A DNA stretch of 64,000 nt from Paraburkholderia lacunae (GTDB taxonomy: Bacteria > Pseudomonadota > Gammaproteobacteria > Burkholderiales > Burkholderiaceae). Positions 42,413-52,313 of the stretch are shown here, in pieces. A program made the translations under genes and the position numbers. Numbering within the stretch: the first letter of the stretch is position 1; every line of letters begins with the position of its first letter. The notes under the pieces are model-generated. The model did no database searches. It saw only the letters and a program-made list of their open reading frames with translations, and was not told the origin of the DNA. The stretch spans positions 1-64,000 of the forward strand of contig NZ_QHKS01000016.1 of assembly GCF_003353175.1 (NCBI RefSeq). Reading direction: 5' to 3'.

Positions 42413-42427
42413 TGGCATGCTTCTCGC
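42413..42427 (+). promoter_or_regulatory. Possible sigma-54 promoter of the aldehyde dehydrogenase
   Basis: TGGCATGCTTCTCGC has the GG-N10-GC spacing and a fair -24 box but a weak -12 box (CTCGC for TTGC). It lies about 100 bases before the start at 42530. Confidence 0.4.
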
Positions 42428-42529
42428 TGAACGCTGCGCACGATGAAGAGCGTCAGCACTGCGGATGCGTCGAGGCAACGCATGCTTTCACCATCGAGAC
42501 CAGTCACACAATCCTTGGAGGAGTCCAGC

Positions 42530-44050
<1,521 letters not shown>

Positions 44051-44060
44051 CGCGTAAACG

Positions 44061-44088
44061 TCCGGAGCGGCATGAGGGCCGCTCCGGA
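44061..44088 (+). terminator. Strong hairpin after the aldehyde dehydrogenase
   Basis: TCCGGAGCGGC and GCCGCTCCGGA form a perfect 11-pair stem with a 6-base loop, 10 bases after the stop codon. No T-run follows, so its termination strength is uncertain. Confidence 0.7.
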
Positions 44089-44127
44089 TGCTCTGGTTGG
44101 CGCACGCATGCCACGAACCCTCCCTGC

Positions 44128-44335
44128 TCAACTTCCACGCATACCGCAAGCCAACCCACACCCCGCGCGGCGCACCCATCCCAAGAAACTGTTCATTGGT
44201 CGCAGCATCGGCTGAGAACGGGTGTTGGCAAAATCGCCGCTGACACCCCGCCGTCAAGTGGATGTCCATCCCCGCAACTCTGCCGGTGGCGCCCAACTGC
44301 AGTGCGAATCCATAACTGTCCTGTGAGATCACGGA
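44128..44335 (-). pseudogene. C-terminal scrap of an outer-membrane beta-barrel protein
   Basis: The minus strand encodes alternating strands SYGFALQLGATGRVAGMDIHLTAG, then, with frame damage, FLGMGAPRGVWVGLRYAWK. The stop expected after a terminal aromatic residue has been lost by a small deletion. This is how autotransporter or TonB-receptor barrels end. No upstream part of the gene remains. Confidence 0.4.
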
Positions 44336-44777
44336 ATGCGCGTTTTGCGCGGGCACGGTATCGATCGCGCCCGTAGCGGTCGTCACGGCCAATATGGATG
44401 CGGGGAAGTAACGTGGCCCGCATTTTCACTCCTGCCCTCTTCATGGCCGGCCTGTCGCATCCGGATCTACACGACGAACAGGCCCGCTGGCGGCACCGCC
44501 AGAAAAGTTCGATGCCGGCCCATATCCACAGACTGGTTGTAATGTCAGACCACCGGATAACGGCAGCGCTGCCATGCGCTTTGAGCGCGGTTCCCGGCTT
44601 TACTGGAACCGCAGCACACCTATACTGATTACATAAACCTTTCGATGCGCCGACCTCGCTTGCCCGGAGCCAGCGGGATGCCGGCTCCGGGTAGAGCGCA
44701 TCGCGCAGGTCAGGCACAGGCGATCGCGCGCCGCCACCTCATGCGCTCGACACCGGGCGGCCGGCTGCTCGTGTCGC

Positions 44778-44797
44778 TTCTGTCTGATCTGACAGAA
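44778..44797. promoter_or_regulatory. Inverted repeat near the cstA promoter
   Basis: TTCTGTC-N6-GACAGAA is a perfect 7-base dyad immediately upstream of the sigma-54 match at 44804, a position suited to a regulator that blocks or assists promoter use. Confidence 0.45.
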
Positions 44798-44803
44798 ATT
44801 TGC

Positions 44804-44818
44804 TGGACCGCAGTTTGC
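44804..44818 (+). promoter_or_regulatory. Probable sigma-54 promoter of cstA
   Basis: TGGACCGCAGTTTGC keeps TGG, CG and TTGC of the consensus with GG-N10-GC spacing; two positions of the -24 box differ. It lies about 145 bases before the cstA start. Pyruvate/carbon-starvation transporters of this family are sigma-54 controlled in some Pseudomonas. Confidence 0.6.
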
Positions 44819-44964
44819 GGTGTACCTGGTGCACGTGTAGCGTTTCCGTATGTCGGCACCGGGTTGTCTCATTCGCCGACGGTGATCGGGCTACTACGCA
44901 GCAATCCGCGCCTGCGTGGCAAACGAAGGGGTGCCGTCCGGCAGCGCGTCTGCAGGGAGGTGCC

Positions 44965-47019
44965 ATGAAAAGGCTCGCGTCCATTGTTCTTTGGGGAGCA
45001 CTCTCGGCGCTCGGCGCCTTTGCTTTCGCGACGCTCGCGCTCGGGCGCGGCGAAAGCGTGAACGCCGTCTGGCTCGTGACAGCCGCCCTCACCGTCTATT
45101 TCATTGCTTACCGCTTTTACAGCAGGTTCATTGCAACGCGCGTGCTGCGGCTCGACGATACCCGCCAGACGCCGGCCGAGCGCTACAACGACGGCATGGA
45201 TTATGTGCCGACCAACCGTTGGGTGCTGTTCGGCCATCACTTCGCGGCGATTGCCGGCGCCGGTCCGCTGGTCGGTCCCGTACTCGCCGCGCAGATGGGT
45301 TATCTGCCCGGCACATTGTGGATACTCGCCGGCGTCGTCATCGCCGGTGCAGTGCAGGATTTCGTCGTGCTGTTCGCGTCGGTGCGGCGCGACGGCAAAT
45401 CCCTTGGCGAGATGATCAAGATCGAACTGGGCCCCGTGCCTGGTTCGCTCGCACTGGTCGGGGTACTCGCCATCATGATCATCATTCTGGCCGTGCTGAG
45501 CCTCGTGGTCGTCAAGGCGCTGACGGCCAGCCCGTGGGGTCTCTTCACGATCGCAGCGACCATCCCGATCGCGCTGCTGATGGGCGTCTACATGCGCATC
45601 ATCCGTCCGGGGCGCGTCGGCGAGGCTTCGGCGCTGGGTGTCGTGCTGCTGCTTGCGGCGCTGGTCATCGGCAAGACCGTTGCCGCTCACCCAGTCTGGG
45701 GGCCAGCCTTCACGCTGACCGGTCCGCAACTCGCATGGGCGCTCATTCTCTATGGCGCCGTCGCTTCGAGCCTGCCGGTATGGCTGATGCTCGCGCCGCG
45801 CGACTATCTGAGCACCTTCCTCAAGATCGGCACGGTGGTCGCGCTGGCACTCGGCATCTATATCGTTGCGCCGACGCTCGCGATGCCGCAGACCACGCAG
45901 TTCACCGATGGCTCGGGGCCGGTTTTCTCGGGCAAGCTGTTCCCGTTCCTGTTCATCACGATCGCGTGCGGCGCGGTATCGGGCTTCCACGCGCTGATTT
46001 CGTCGGGTACCACGCCGAAGATGATCGAGCGTGAATCGCATATGCGGCTGATCGGCTTCGGCGGCATGCTTGCCGAGTCGTTCGTCGCGGTGATGGCGAT
46101 GACCGCCGCATGCGTGCTGCCGCCGGGCGTTTACTTCGCGATGAACGCGCCTGCCGCGGTGATCGGCACGACGGCCGCGCACGCGGCGCAGGTGATTTCC
46201 GGCTGGGGGTTCACGATCACGCCGGACATGATCAGCCAGACGGCTGCGAAAATCGGTGAGACGTCCATCCTGTCACGCGCCGGCGGTGCCCCAACGCTTG
46301 CGGTCGGCATGGCGCAGATTCTCGCGCAGGCCTTGGGCGGTACCGCGATGCAAGCGTTCTGGTACCACTTCGCGATCCTGTTCGAGGCGCTCTTTATCCT
46401 GACGGCGGTGGATGCCGGCACGCGGGTTGGCCGCTTCATGATCCAGGACATGCTGGGTCACGTCTACCGGCCGCTCGGCAACACGCAGCTGCTGCCGGCG
46501 AACCTGCTGGGCACCGGGCTGTGTGTCGCGGCTTGGGGCTATTTCCTCTATCAGGGCGTGGTTGACCCGCTGGGCGGCATCAACACGCTGTGGCAGCTCT
46601 TTGGCGTCGGCAACCAGATGCTCGCCGGCATCGCGCTGCTGCTGTGCACCAGCGTGCTGATGAAAATGAAGCGCGAGCGCTATGTATGGGTGACGCTGGT
46701 ACCCACTGCCTGGTTGCTCGTCACCACGCTAACGGCGGGCCTGCAGAAGATCTTCAGCAGCGACCCGCGTATCGGCTTCATCGCGCTCGCGAACCGATTC
46801 GCCCGAGCCGCCGCCGATGGAACGGTGCTGGCGCCTGCGAAGTCGATTGTGGAAATGCAGCGGGTTGCGTTCAACAACTATCTTGATGCAGCAGTATGTG
46901 GTGTGTTCGTCGCGCTAGTGCTGGCGATGTGCGTGTTCGCGATCAGGATGTGCTGGCAGGCGCTGCATCAGGCCCAGCCGTCGGCTCACGAGACACCGGC
47001 TGTGGCACGCCCGGCGTAA
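44965..47019 (+). CDS. cstA: Carbon starvation protein A, peptide/pyruvate transporter
   Basis: 684 residues from ATG 44965 (AGGGAGG upstream); a longer frame to 44800 lacks a ribosome site. It has about 16-18 transmembrane segments and conserved CstA blocks NRWVLFGHHFAAIAGAGPLVGPVLAAQMGYLPGTLWIL, FHALISSGTTPK and TRVGRFMIQDMLGHV. In enterobacteria CstA/BtsT move peptides or pyruvate. Next to alcohol- and acetate-handling genes, pyruvate or a related overflow acid is the likelier substrate (inference). The small YbdD-type partner follows 12 bases later. Confidence 0.93.
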   Translation: MKRLASIVLWGALSALGAFAFATLALGRGESVNAVWLVTAALTVYFIAYRFYSRFIATRVLRLDDTRQTPAERYNDGMDYVPTNRWVLFGHHFAAIAGAGPLVGPVLAAQMGYLPGTLWILAGVVIAGAVQDFVVLFASVRRDGKSLGEMIKIELGPVPGSLALVGVLAIMIIILAVLSLVVVKALTASPWGLFTIAATIPIALLMGVYMRIIRPGRVGEASALGVVLLLAALVIGKTVAAHPVWGPAFTLTGPQLAWALILYGAVASSLPVWLMLAPRDYLSTFLKIGTVVALALGIYIVAPTLAMPQTTQFTDGSGPVFSGKLFPFLFITIACGAVSGFHALISSGTTPKMIERESHMRLIGFGGMLAESFVAVMAMTAACVLPPGVYFAMNAPAAVIGTTAAHAAQVISGWGFTITPDMISQTAAKIGETSILSRAGGAPTLAVGMAQILAQALGGTAMQAFWYHFAILFEALFILTAVDAGTRVGRFMIQDMLGHVYRPLGNTQLLPANLLGTGLCVAAWGYFLYQGVVDPLGGINTLWQLFGVGNQMLAGIALLLCTSVLMKMKRERYVWVTLVPTAWLLVTTLTAGLQKIFSSDPRIGFIALANRFARAAADGTVLAPAKSIVEMQRVAFNNYLDAAVCGVFVALVLAMCVFAIRMCWQALHQAQPSAHETPAVARPA

Positions 47020-47031
47020 GGAGGATTCGCG

Positions 47032-47283
47032 ATGGGAACGCTCTTCGATATGAAGCAGGCAACAGGCGCCCGACCTGCCGAAAACGTGCCGGGCACGCGC
47101 GTTTCACGCATGGCGCGGAGCATTCGTCAGACCTGGCTGCAGTTGTTCGGGATTCCGGACTATGAACGCTATGTCGAGCACATGGCATCGCATCACCCGG
47201 GCGAACCGTTGCTGTCGCGACGTGTGTTCTGCGCGCGGGCGATCGACCGGAAGTACGGCGGCAACGGGCCGCGGTGCTGCTAG
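47032..47283 (+). CDS. YbdD/YjiX-family small protein, partner of CstA
   Basis: 83 residues with the DUF466 pattern: WLQLFGIPDYERYVEHMASHHPGEPLLSRRVFCARAIDRKYGGNGPRCC. These short proteins almost always follow cstA/btsT and appear to be needed for transport. AGGAGG precedes the start, 12 bases after cstA. The N-terminal 25 residues are longer than in E. coli YbdD. Confidence 0.88.
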   Translation: MGTLFDMKQATGARPAENVPGTRVSRMARSIRQTWLQLFGIPDYERYVEHMASHHPGEPLLSRRVFCARAIDRKYGGNGPRCC

Positions 47284-47337
47284 CGTTTCGTTGCGCTTCG
47301 CTTTGGCGCCGGCAGAGCTGGCGTGTCAACCGACGTA

Positions 47338-47360
47338 CCCGCCCGTTCGGCACGGGCGGG
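47338..47360. terminator. Bidirectional hairpin between ybdD-like and ACT genes
   Basis: CCCGCCCGT and ACGGGCGGG make a perfect 9-pair stem with loop TCGGC. It lies in the 86-base gap between two convergent genes, so it probably ends transcripts from both sides. Confidence 0.75.
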
Positions 47361-47369
47361 AGGCTGCGC

Positions 47370-47792
47370 CTATACCTGCTGCAGGATATCGATCGCTCGA
47401 ACGGTATCGTCGAGCGAGTCCATCGCCAGATAGGCAACGAACTGTGTGCCGGCGACGGCGGCCGAGACACCCCGCAGGTTGATCTTCGCGTCAGCGAGCC
47501 CCCGGGTCAGCTCAGCAACGACACCCGGCCGGTCTGCGCCCATGACGCGCACGGAATGCAGGCTCGGAGTGACGTTGAACCCCACCTGCGAGGCAGCACG
47601 GATTTCACGGTCGTTCTGCAACGGCGCGACGAATACGACACCCTTGCCGGGTGACTCCGGGGTTCGCCGGGCTACGACAAACTGCAGGTCCGCCCCGGCG
47701 TCCTTGAGAACGCTCAACGCCTGCGCGAGGCCGCCGGGTTCATCTTCGATGGTGGCCGCCCACACATCGACACGTTCAACGAGCAGGTCCAT
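47370..47792 (-). CDS. Small tandem ACT-domain protein
   Basis: 140 residues from ATG 47792 (GGGAGAGGG upstream). Two ACT folds: VWAATIEDEPGGLAQALSVLKDAGADLQFV (about 10-40) and SVRVMGADRPGVVAELTRGLADAKINLRGV (about 80-110), each with the beta-alpha-beta pattern and Gly turn that binds amino acids or similar ligands. There is no catalytic domain, so it is a stand-alone sensor or regulator. It is convergent with cstA-ybdD and divergent from the acetyl-CoA synthetase gene, so it may modulate acetate or amino-acid flux. Function unknown. Confidence 0.75.
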   Translation of the reverse strand: MDLLVERVDVWAATIEDEPGGLAQALSVLKDAGADLQFVVARRTPESPGKGVVFVAPLQNDREIRAASQVGFNVTPSLHSVRVMGADRPGVVAELTRGLADAKINLRGVSAAVAGTQFVAYLAMDSLDDTVRAIDILQQV

Positions 47793-48077
47793 GACGCCCT
47801 CTCCCGGTTGGTGCGCCTCAGTCAAAATCTAGTTCACGATGGGCCTGCCGGCAAGCTTGACCACGCTCATCGGGCACGCGGCGCAGACCATCGGCACCCG
47901 CACGGATTGGCAGCACGTCCGCCCTGGACTTTAATGGGTTTACGCCATCCTGCTTCACAGCGGGTGCGCCGACCCGAAGGGAAACGACACGACTGTGATT
48001 TGACCGCCCCATACGGCAGCTTCATGCACAGGGTCTGTGTTCACCTCTGGTCCACGCGGGATCAAGGAGGAATCGTC

Positions 48078-50138
48078 ATGTCGCGAGACAAGTCATCGCG
48101 CCGCACCGATGCCGGACAACAGGCTGTCGATGTCTCCGAGGCGCAGATTGCCGTGCACTGGCCTGAAGAGGGCTACTTCTCGCCATCCGCTTCATTCATT
48201 GCCCAGGCCAACCTGACCGATGCGGACGTGTTCGAGCGCTTTTCCCTTGACCGGTTCCCAGAGTGCTTCAAGGAGTTCGCAGACCTGCTCGACTGGTACA
48301 AGTACTGGGACACGACGTTCGACGCCAGCAATCCGCCGTTCTGGCGCTGGTTTGTCGGCGGCAGGATCAATGCCTGCTACAACTGCGTGGACCGCCACCT
48401 CGCGAACTACAGGAACAAGACGGCGATCCATTTCGTGCCTGAGTCCGAGGACGAGGCGGTCCAGCACATCACGTATCAGGAACTCCATGTCCGCGTGAAC
48501 GAGTTCGCAGCGCTGTTGCGCGATTTCTGCGGCCTGAAGGCGGGCGATCGCGTCACCCTGCACATGCCGATGGTGGCGGAACTGCCCATTACGATGCTCG
48601 CGTGCGCCCGGCTCGGCGTGATTCACTCGCAGGTATTCAGCGGTTTCAGTGGCGCGGCCTGCGCGGACCGCATCCTGGACTCCGAGAGCCGTCTGCTGAT
48701 CACGATGGACGGCTACTGGCGCTCGGGCAAGCTGATCGATCACAAGGAGAAGGCCGACATCGCGTTCGCCGAGGCGGCCAGCAAGGGCCACACGGCGGAA
48801 AAGGTGCTGGTCTGGCAGCGTTATCCCGGCCGGTACTCGAGTCCGACGAAGCTCGTCGAAGGACGCGATGTCATTGTCAACGACGTTCTCAGGTCATTCC
48901 GCGGCAGCCGTGTCGAGCCTGTCCAGATGCCGTCCGAGGCGCCGCTCTTCCTCATGTACTCGAGTGGCACGACCGGCCGTCCCAAGGGCTGCCAGCACTC
49001 GACGGGCGGTTATCTTGCCTACGTTGCCTGGACCTCGAAGAACATCCAGGACATTCACCCCGGGGACGTGTACTGGTGCATGGCGGACATTGGCTGGATC
49101 ACCGGTCATTCGTACATCGTGTACGGCCCGCTGGCAGTCGCTGCGTCGACGGTCGTGTACGAGGGGGTGCCGGTCTATCCCGATGCGGGACGGCCGTGGC
49201 GAATTGCCGAGGATCTGGGGGTCAACATCTTCCACACGTCGCCGACGGCGATCCGGGCGCTGCGGCGCAGCGGCCCGGACGAGCCGGCGAAATATCACTA
49301 CCACTTCAAGCACATGACCACCGTGGGCGAACCGATCGAGCCGGAAGTCTGGAAGTGGTATCACCAGTCGGTCGGCAAGGGCGAGGCGGTCATTGTCGAC
49401 ACGTGGTGGCAGACGGAAACGGGCGGGTTCCTGTGCAGCACGGTCCCGGCGCTGCATCCGATGAAGCCGGGCAGTGCCGGCCCCGGGATTCCGGGGATTC
49501 ATCCAGTGATCTACGACGATGACGGTAACGAGCTTGCAAGCGGTTCCGGCAAGGCGGGCAACATCTGCATCCGCAACCCGTGGCCCGGCGCGTTTCAGAC
49601 GATCTGGAAGGCCCCGGACCGCTACGTGAAGACGTACTATGCCCGCTACTGCAGGGATCCGCAGAGCAAGGACTGGCGCGATTGGCCTTACATGGCAGGG
49701 GACGGTGCGCTGGAGGCGGCCGACGGCTACTTCCGCATCCTCGGGCGCATCGACGACGTGATCAACGTCGCGGGCCACCGTCTCGGCACCAAGGAAATCG
49801 AGTCGGCCGCGCTGCTCGTGCCGGACGTCGCGGAAGCGGCCGTCGTGCCGGTCGCCGATGAGATCAAGGGCAAGGTCCCCGAACTCTATGTTTCGTTGAA
49901 GCCGGGTGTGGAGCCTACGCCCGAGATTGCGCATAAGGTATCGGAAGCCGTCGTCGCGAGGATCGGCGCCATCGCGCGACCGCATCAGGTCATCATCGTT
50001 CCCGACATGCCCAAGACCCGGTCGGGCAAGATCATGCGGCGCGTGCTCGCGGCGATCTCCAGCCATCAGGACCCCGGCGACGTATCCACGCTTGCGAATC
50101 CCGAGATCGTGGACAGCATCAGGGAGCTCAACAGGTAG
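48078..50138 (+). CDS. acs: Acetyl-CoA/propionyl-CoA synthetase (AMP-forming)
   Basis: 686 residues from ATG 48078 with AAGGAGG eight bases upstream. ANL-superfamily motifs: P-loop YSSGTTGRPKG (about 294-304), WWQTETGG, the hinge GRIDDVINVAGHRLGT, and Lys651 in RSGKIMRR, the residue whose acetylation switches Acs off. N-terminal FERFSLDRFPECFKEFADLLDWYKYWDTTFD is somewhat unusual compared with E. coli Acs, so propionate or another short acid is possible. It would activate acetate made by the alcohol/aldehyde dehydrogenases. A weak GG-N10-GC sequence near 47908 is not convincing as a promoter. Confidence 0.9.
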   Translation: MSRDKSSRRTDAGQQAVDVSEAQIAVHWPEEGYFSPSASFIAQANLTDADVFERFSLDRFPECFKEFADLLDWYKYWDTTFDASNPPFWRWFVGGRINACYNCVDRHLANYRNKTAIHFVPESEDEAVQHITYQELHVRVNEFAALLRDFCGLKAGDRVTLHMPMVAELPITMLACARLGVIHSQVFSGFSGAACADRILDSESRLLITMDGYWRSGKLIDHKEKADIAFAEAASKGHTAEKVLVWQRYPGRYSSPTKLVEGRDVIVNDVLRSFRGSRVEPVQMPSEAPLFLMYSSGTTGRPKGCQHSTGGYLAYVAWTSKNIQDIHPGDVYWCMADIGWITGHSYIVYGPLAVAASTVVYEGVPVYPDAGRPWRIAEDLGVNIFHTSPTAIRALRRSGPDEPAKYHYHFKHMTTVGEPIEPEVWKWYHQSVGKGEAVIVDTWWQTETGGFLCSTVPALHPMKPGSAGPGIPGIHPVIYDDDGNELASGSGKAGNICIRNPWPGAFQTIWKAPDRYVKTYYARYCRDPQSKDWRDWPYMAGDGALEAADGYFRILGRIDDVINVAGHRLGTKEIESAALLVPDVAEAAVVPVADEIKGKVPELYVSLKPGVEPTPEIAHKVSEAVVARIGAIARPHQVIIVPDMPKTRSGKIMRRVLAAISSHQDPGDVSTLANPEIVDSIRELNR

Positions 50139-50220
50139 GGCCGCGTTGACAGACAGGCTACGGCGAAGAAACCGGACAATAGGGTACCAAGCCCATTCCG
50201 GCGCATGTCTGCCGCACAAG

Positions 50221-50751
50221 TCACGGCGCGAGCGTGTCTCGCCTCGCACGCAGCGCCGTGAGAATGCCTCTCAACAGTTCAATCGGCGGTGGCGGACAGC
50301 CCGGAATGGCGACGTCCACCGGAAGCAGGTTCGACAGTGGCCCGCACACGGCATAACTGTCCCTGAAGATGCCGCCCGTGCACGCGCAGTCGCCTGCGGC
50401 AACCACCAGCTTCGGATGGGGCGTCGCCTCCCAGGCACGGTGCACGGCCTCCTTCATGTTCAGCGCGAGCGGCCCCGTGACCAGCAGCATGTCGGCATGA
50501 CGGGGACTCGCGACGAATTTGATGCCGAGACCCTCGATGTTGTAGTACGGGTTGTTCAGCGCGTGAATTTCGAGTTCGCATCCGTTGCATGAGCCCGCAT
50601 CGATCTGGCGAATGCACAGCGCGCGGCCGAGCACGTCGAGAATCTCCTGCTGGATCTGCTGCTGTTGCGCGGTTATCCACGCGTCGCTCGCGGCCGGGAC
50701 TGACCTGGTCGGAATGTCCGTCCGTGCGATCTGTTTGAGAAGTTGCCACAT
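50221..50751 (-). CDS. hyfI: HyfI/HycG-like (NuoB-type) iron-sulfur subunit
   Basis: 176 residues from ATG 50751, overlapping the preceding stop by one base (TAATG). The NuoB/hydrogenase small-subunit fold keeps all four cluster Cys: the pair in AGSCNGCELEI, one in AAGDCACTGG and one in IPGCPPPP. A proximal [4Fe-4S] cluster is therefore expected, facing the large subunit. Last gene of the six-gene membrane complex operon. Symbol reflects similarity, not hydrogenase activity. Confidence 0.85.
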   Translation of the reverse strand: MWQLLKQIARTDIPTRSVPAASDAWITAQQQQIQQEILDVLGRALCIRQIDAGSCNGCELEIHALNNPYYNIEGLGIKFVASPRHADMLLVTGPLALNMKEAVHRAWEATPHPKLVVAAGDCACTGGIFRDSYAVCGPLSNLLPVDVAIPGCPPPPIELLRGILTALRARRDTLAP

Positions 50752-52310
50752 TACAGGTCGTGTCCCGCGTAGTTCAGATTGAACGATTTGTTGATCAGCG
50801 GGAAATCGGGAACGATATTGCCGATGATCGCGTGCTCCAGCGCCGGCCAGTTCTGCCACGACGGATCGTGGCAGTGACAGCGTGAAATAGTCCCGTTCTC
50901 GCCGGTCTCGATGGCCACGAATACATCGCCGCGCCAGCCTTCGACCCAGCCGACGCCGCAAGATGGCGGCCGACCGGTTTCGACCGGCTCGACAATGCCG
51001 CCTTCAGGCAGACCGCCGAGAAACGTGCGGATCAGCCGCAGCGACTCGTAAACCTCGTTGAACCGCACAGCGACGCGAGCGGCCACGTCGCCCCGGTTGT
51101 CGCACATCATTTGAGGCTGCACCTCGTGATACGGCGCATAAGGATGGTCGATGCGTACATCGATGCCCAGCCCGCTCGCCCGCGCCGCGAGGCCGCATAC
51201 ACTGAAATGCGCGGCCACGTTCGCCGGGAGCCTGCCTGCACCCGTAAAGCGATCCTGCAGGCCCGACTGCTCTTCGTAAATGCGCTGCATCACACGGACC
51301 TCGCCTTCGATTCGCTCGCATTGGTCCCTCACAGCCTCGATGAACTCCGCAGGCACGTCGCGCGCGACACCGCCCGGCACGATCTGATCCATCAGATAGC
51401 GGTGTCCGAACACGCGGTCGTTCAGACGCAGCCAGTCTTCCTTCATCCGGGAGAACTGCGCGAGCCCAAACGCAAAGCCCGCGTCGTTGCCGAGCGCACC
51501 CAGATCGCCCAGATGATTCGCGACGCGCTCTCGCTCGAGCATCACGGCACGCAGCCACTGCGCACGCGGCGGAATGAACACGTTAAGAGCGCGCTCGACG
51601 GCCATGCAATAGGCCCACGAGAATGCGACCGTCGTGTCGCCGGCAATCCGCCCGGCGAGACGCTGACCGAGCAGCACGTGCGTCGTCTCGAACAGCCGCT
51701 CGATACCCCGATGTGTATAACCGAGTCGCTCCTCCAGCCGCAGCACCTTTTCGCCGACCACCGAGAAACGAAAATGCCCAGGCTCGATGATGCCTGCGTG
51801 GATCGGCCCGACCGCGATCTCGTGAACACCGTCTCCCGCGACCTGCACGAACGGATAATCCGCTTCCTGAGATTCGAAGCGCTCGTTTCCGGACGACAGC
51901 TTCTGAAGCGGGAAGTAGTCGGCTGGCCAGTTGCCGTGATTCAGCCACGGCCGCGTGTCCGCCGCGTCCATCGCACGCAATCCGAGCAGATCGTAGACGG
52001 CGCGCTGCATGCGTGTCGCGCAGGGAAAAATCGCGGAAAGGTCGGGATAGCCCCCTCCTTCATCTCCGCTGGCGACGGGCAATTGCACCCACAACAAGCC
52101 ATCGTCCATCGCATAGGCCGCGGACATGACGAATGTGCCAGTGGCCGCGCCCCCGCCCCACAACGAGATCAGTCGGCCGCCCTGCTCGCGTATCGTGCTG
52201 GCGATGCGAACCCACGTCGCGGCGTCGGTCCGTGCCAGAAAGGCAGATGCTTTACCGGCAGACGCCGCCAACTGAACGAGATCAGACAGTCCGAGCGCGT
52301 CGATGCGCAT
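50751..52310 (-). CDS. hyfG: HyfG/HycE-like large subunit lacking NiFe ligands
   Basis: 519 residues. An N-terminal NuoC-like domain (about 1-130) is fused to a NuoD/hydrogenase-large-subunit domain (about 160-519) with GPIHAGIIEPGHFRF, GYTHRGIERLFE and DVRIDHPYAPY. Where NiFe hydrogenases have R-x-CGIC the sequence is GRIAGDTTVAFSWAYC (220-235). At the C-terminus, where DPC-x2-C should be, it reads FPLINKSFNLNYAGHDL. All four Ni-binding Cys are thus absent. It must be an energy-converting-hydrogenase-related (Ehr-type) subunit with another electron donor or acceptor. Confidence 0.85.
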   Translation of the reverse strand: MRIDALGLSDLVQLAASAGKASAFLARTDAATWVRIASTIREQGGRLISLWGGGAATGTFVMSAAYAMDDGLLWVQLPVASGDEGGGYPDLSAIFPCATRMQRAVYDLLGLRAMDAADTRPWLNHGNWPADYFPLQKLSSGNERFESQEADYPFVQVAGDGVHEIAVGPIHAGIIEPGHFRFSVVGEKVLRLEERLGYTHRGIERLFETTHVLLGQRLAGRIAGDTTVAFSWAYCMAVERALNVFIPPRAQWLRAVMLERERVANHLGDLGALGNDAGFAFGLAQFSRMKEDWLRLNDRVFGHRYLMDQIVPGGVARDVPAEFIEAVRDQCERIEGEVRVMQRIYEEQSGLQDRFTGAGRLPANVAAHFSVCGLAARASGLGIDVRIDHPYAPYHEVQPQMMCDNRGDVAARVAVRFNEVYESLRLIRTFLGGLPEGGIVEPVETGRPPSCGVGWVEGWRGDVFVAIETGENGTISRCHCHDPSWQNWPALEHAIIGNIVPDFPLINKSFNLNYAGHDL

Positions 52311-52313
52311 GCG

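Larger units (their letters stand above)
41997..42529. other. Divergent control region between alcohol and aldehyde dehydrogenase genes
   Basis: 533 bases without a gene. Leftward it holds an excellent sigma-54 promoter (42141-42155) and a 35-base hairpin near the alcohol dehydrogenase start; rightward, a weaker sigma-54 match (42413-42427). TGTTGCAC near 42242 may be part of an activator site. Confidence 0.6.
44089..44964. other. Long intergenic region before cstA
   Basis: About 880 bases with no intact gene. From left to right it holds an outer-membrane protein remnant on the minus strand (44128-44335), a CTGGCGG/CCGCCAG palindrome (44487-44502), a TTCTGTC/GACAGAA inverted repeat (44778-44797) and a sigma-54 promoter match (44804-44818). 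Confidence 0.55.

Noticed and set aside
44869..46182. A 437-codon minus-strand frame opposite cstA
   Set aside because: His/Arg-rich composition and exact overlap with a conserved transporter mark it as a shadow frame.
47908..47922. A GG-N10-GC sequence (TGGCAGCACGTCCGC) upstream of the acetyl-CoA synthetase as a sigma-54 promoter
   Set aside because: Spacing fits, but both boxes diverge from the consensus and such matches are frequent in GC-rich DNA.
50751..52310. Calling the large subunit a functional NiFe hydrogenase
   Set aside because: Both Cys pairs required for the NiFe centre are absent.
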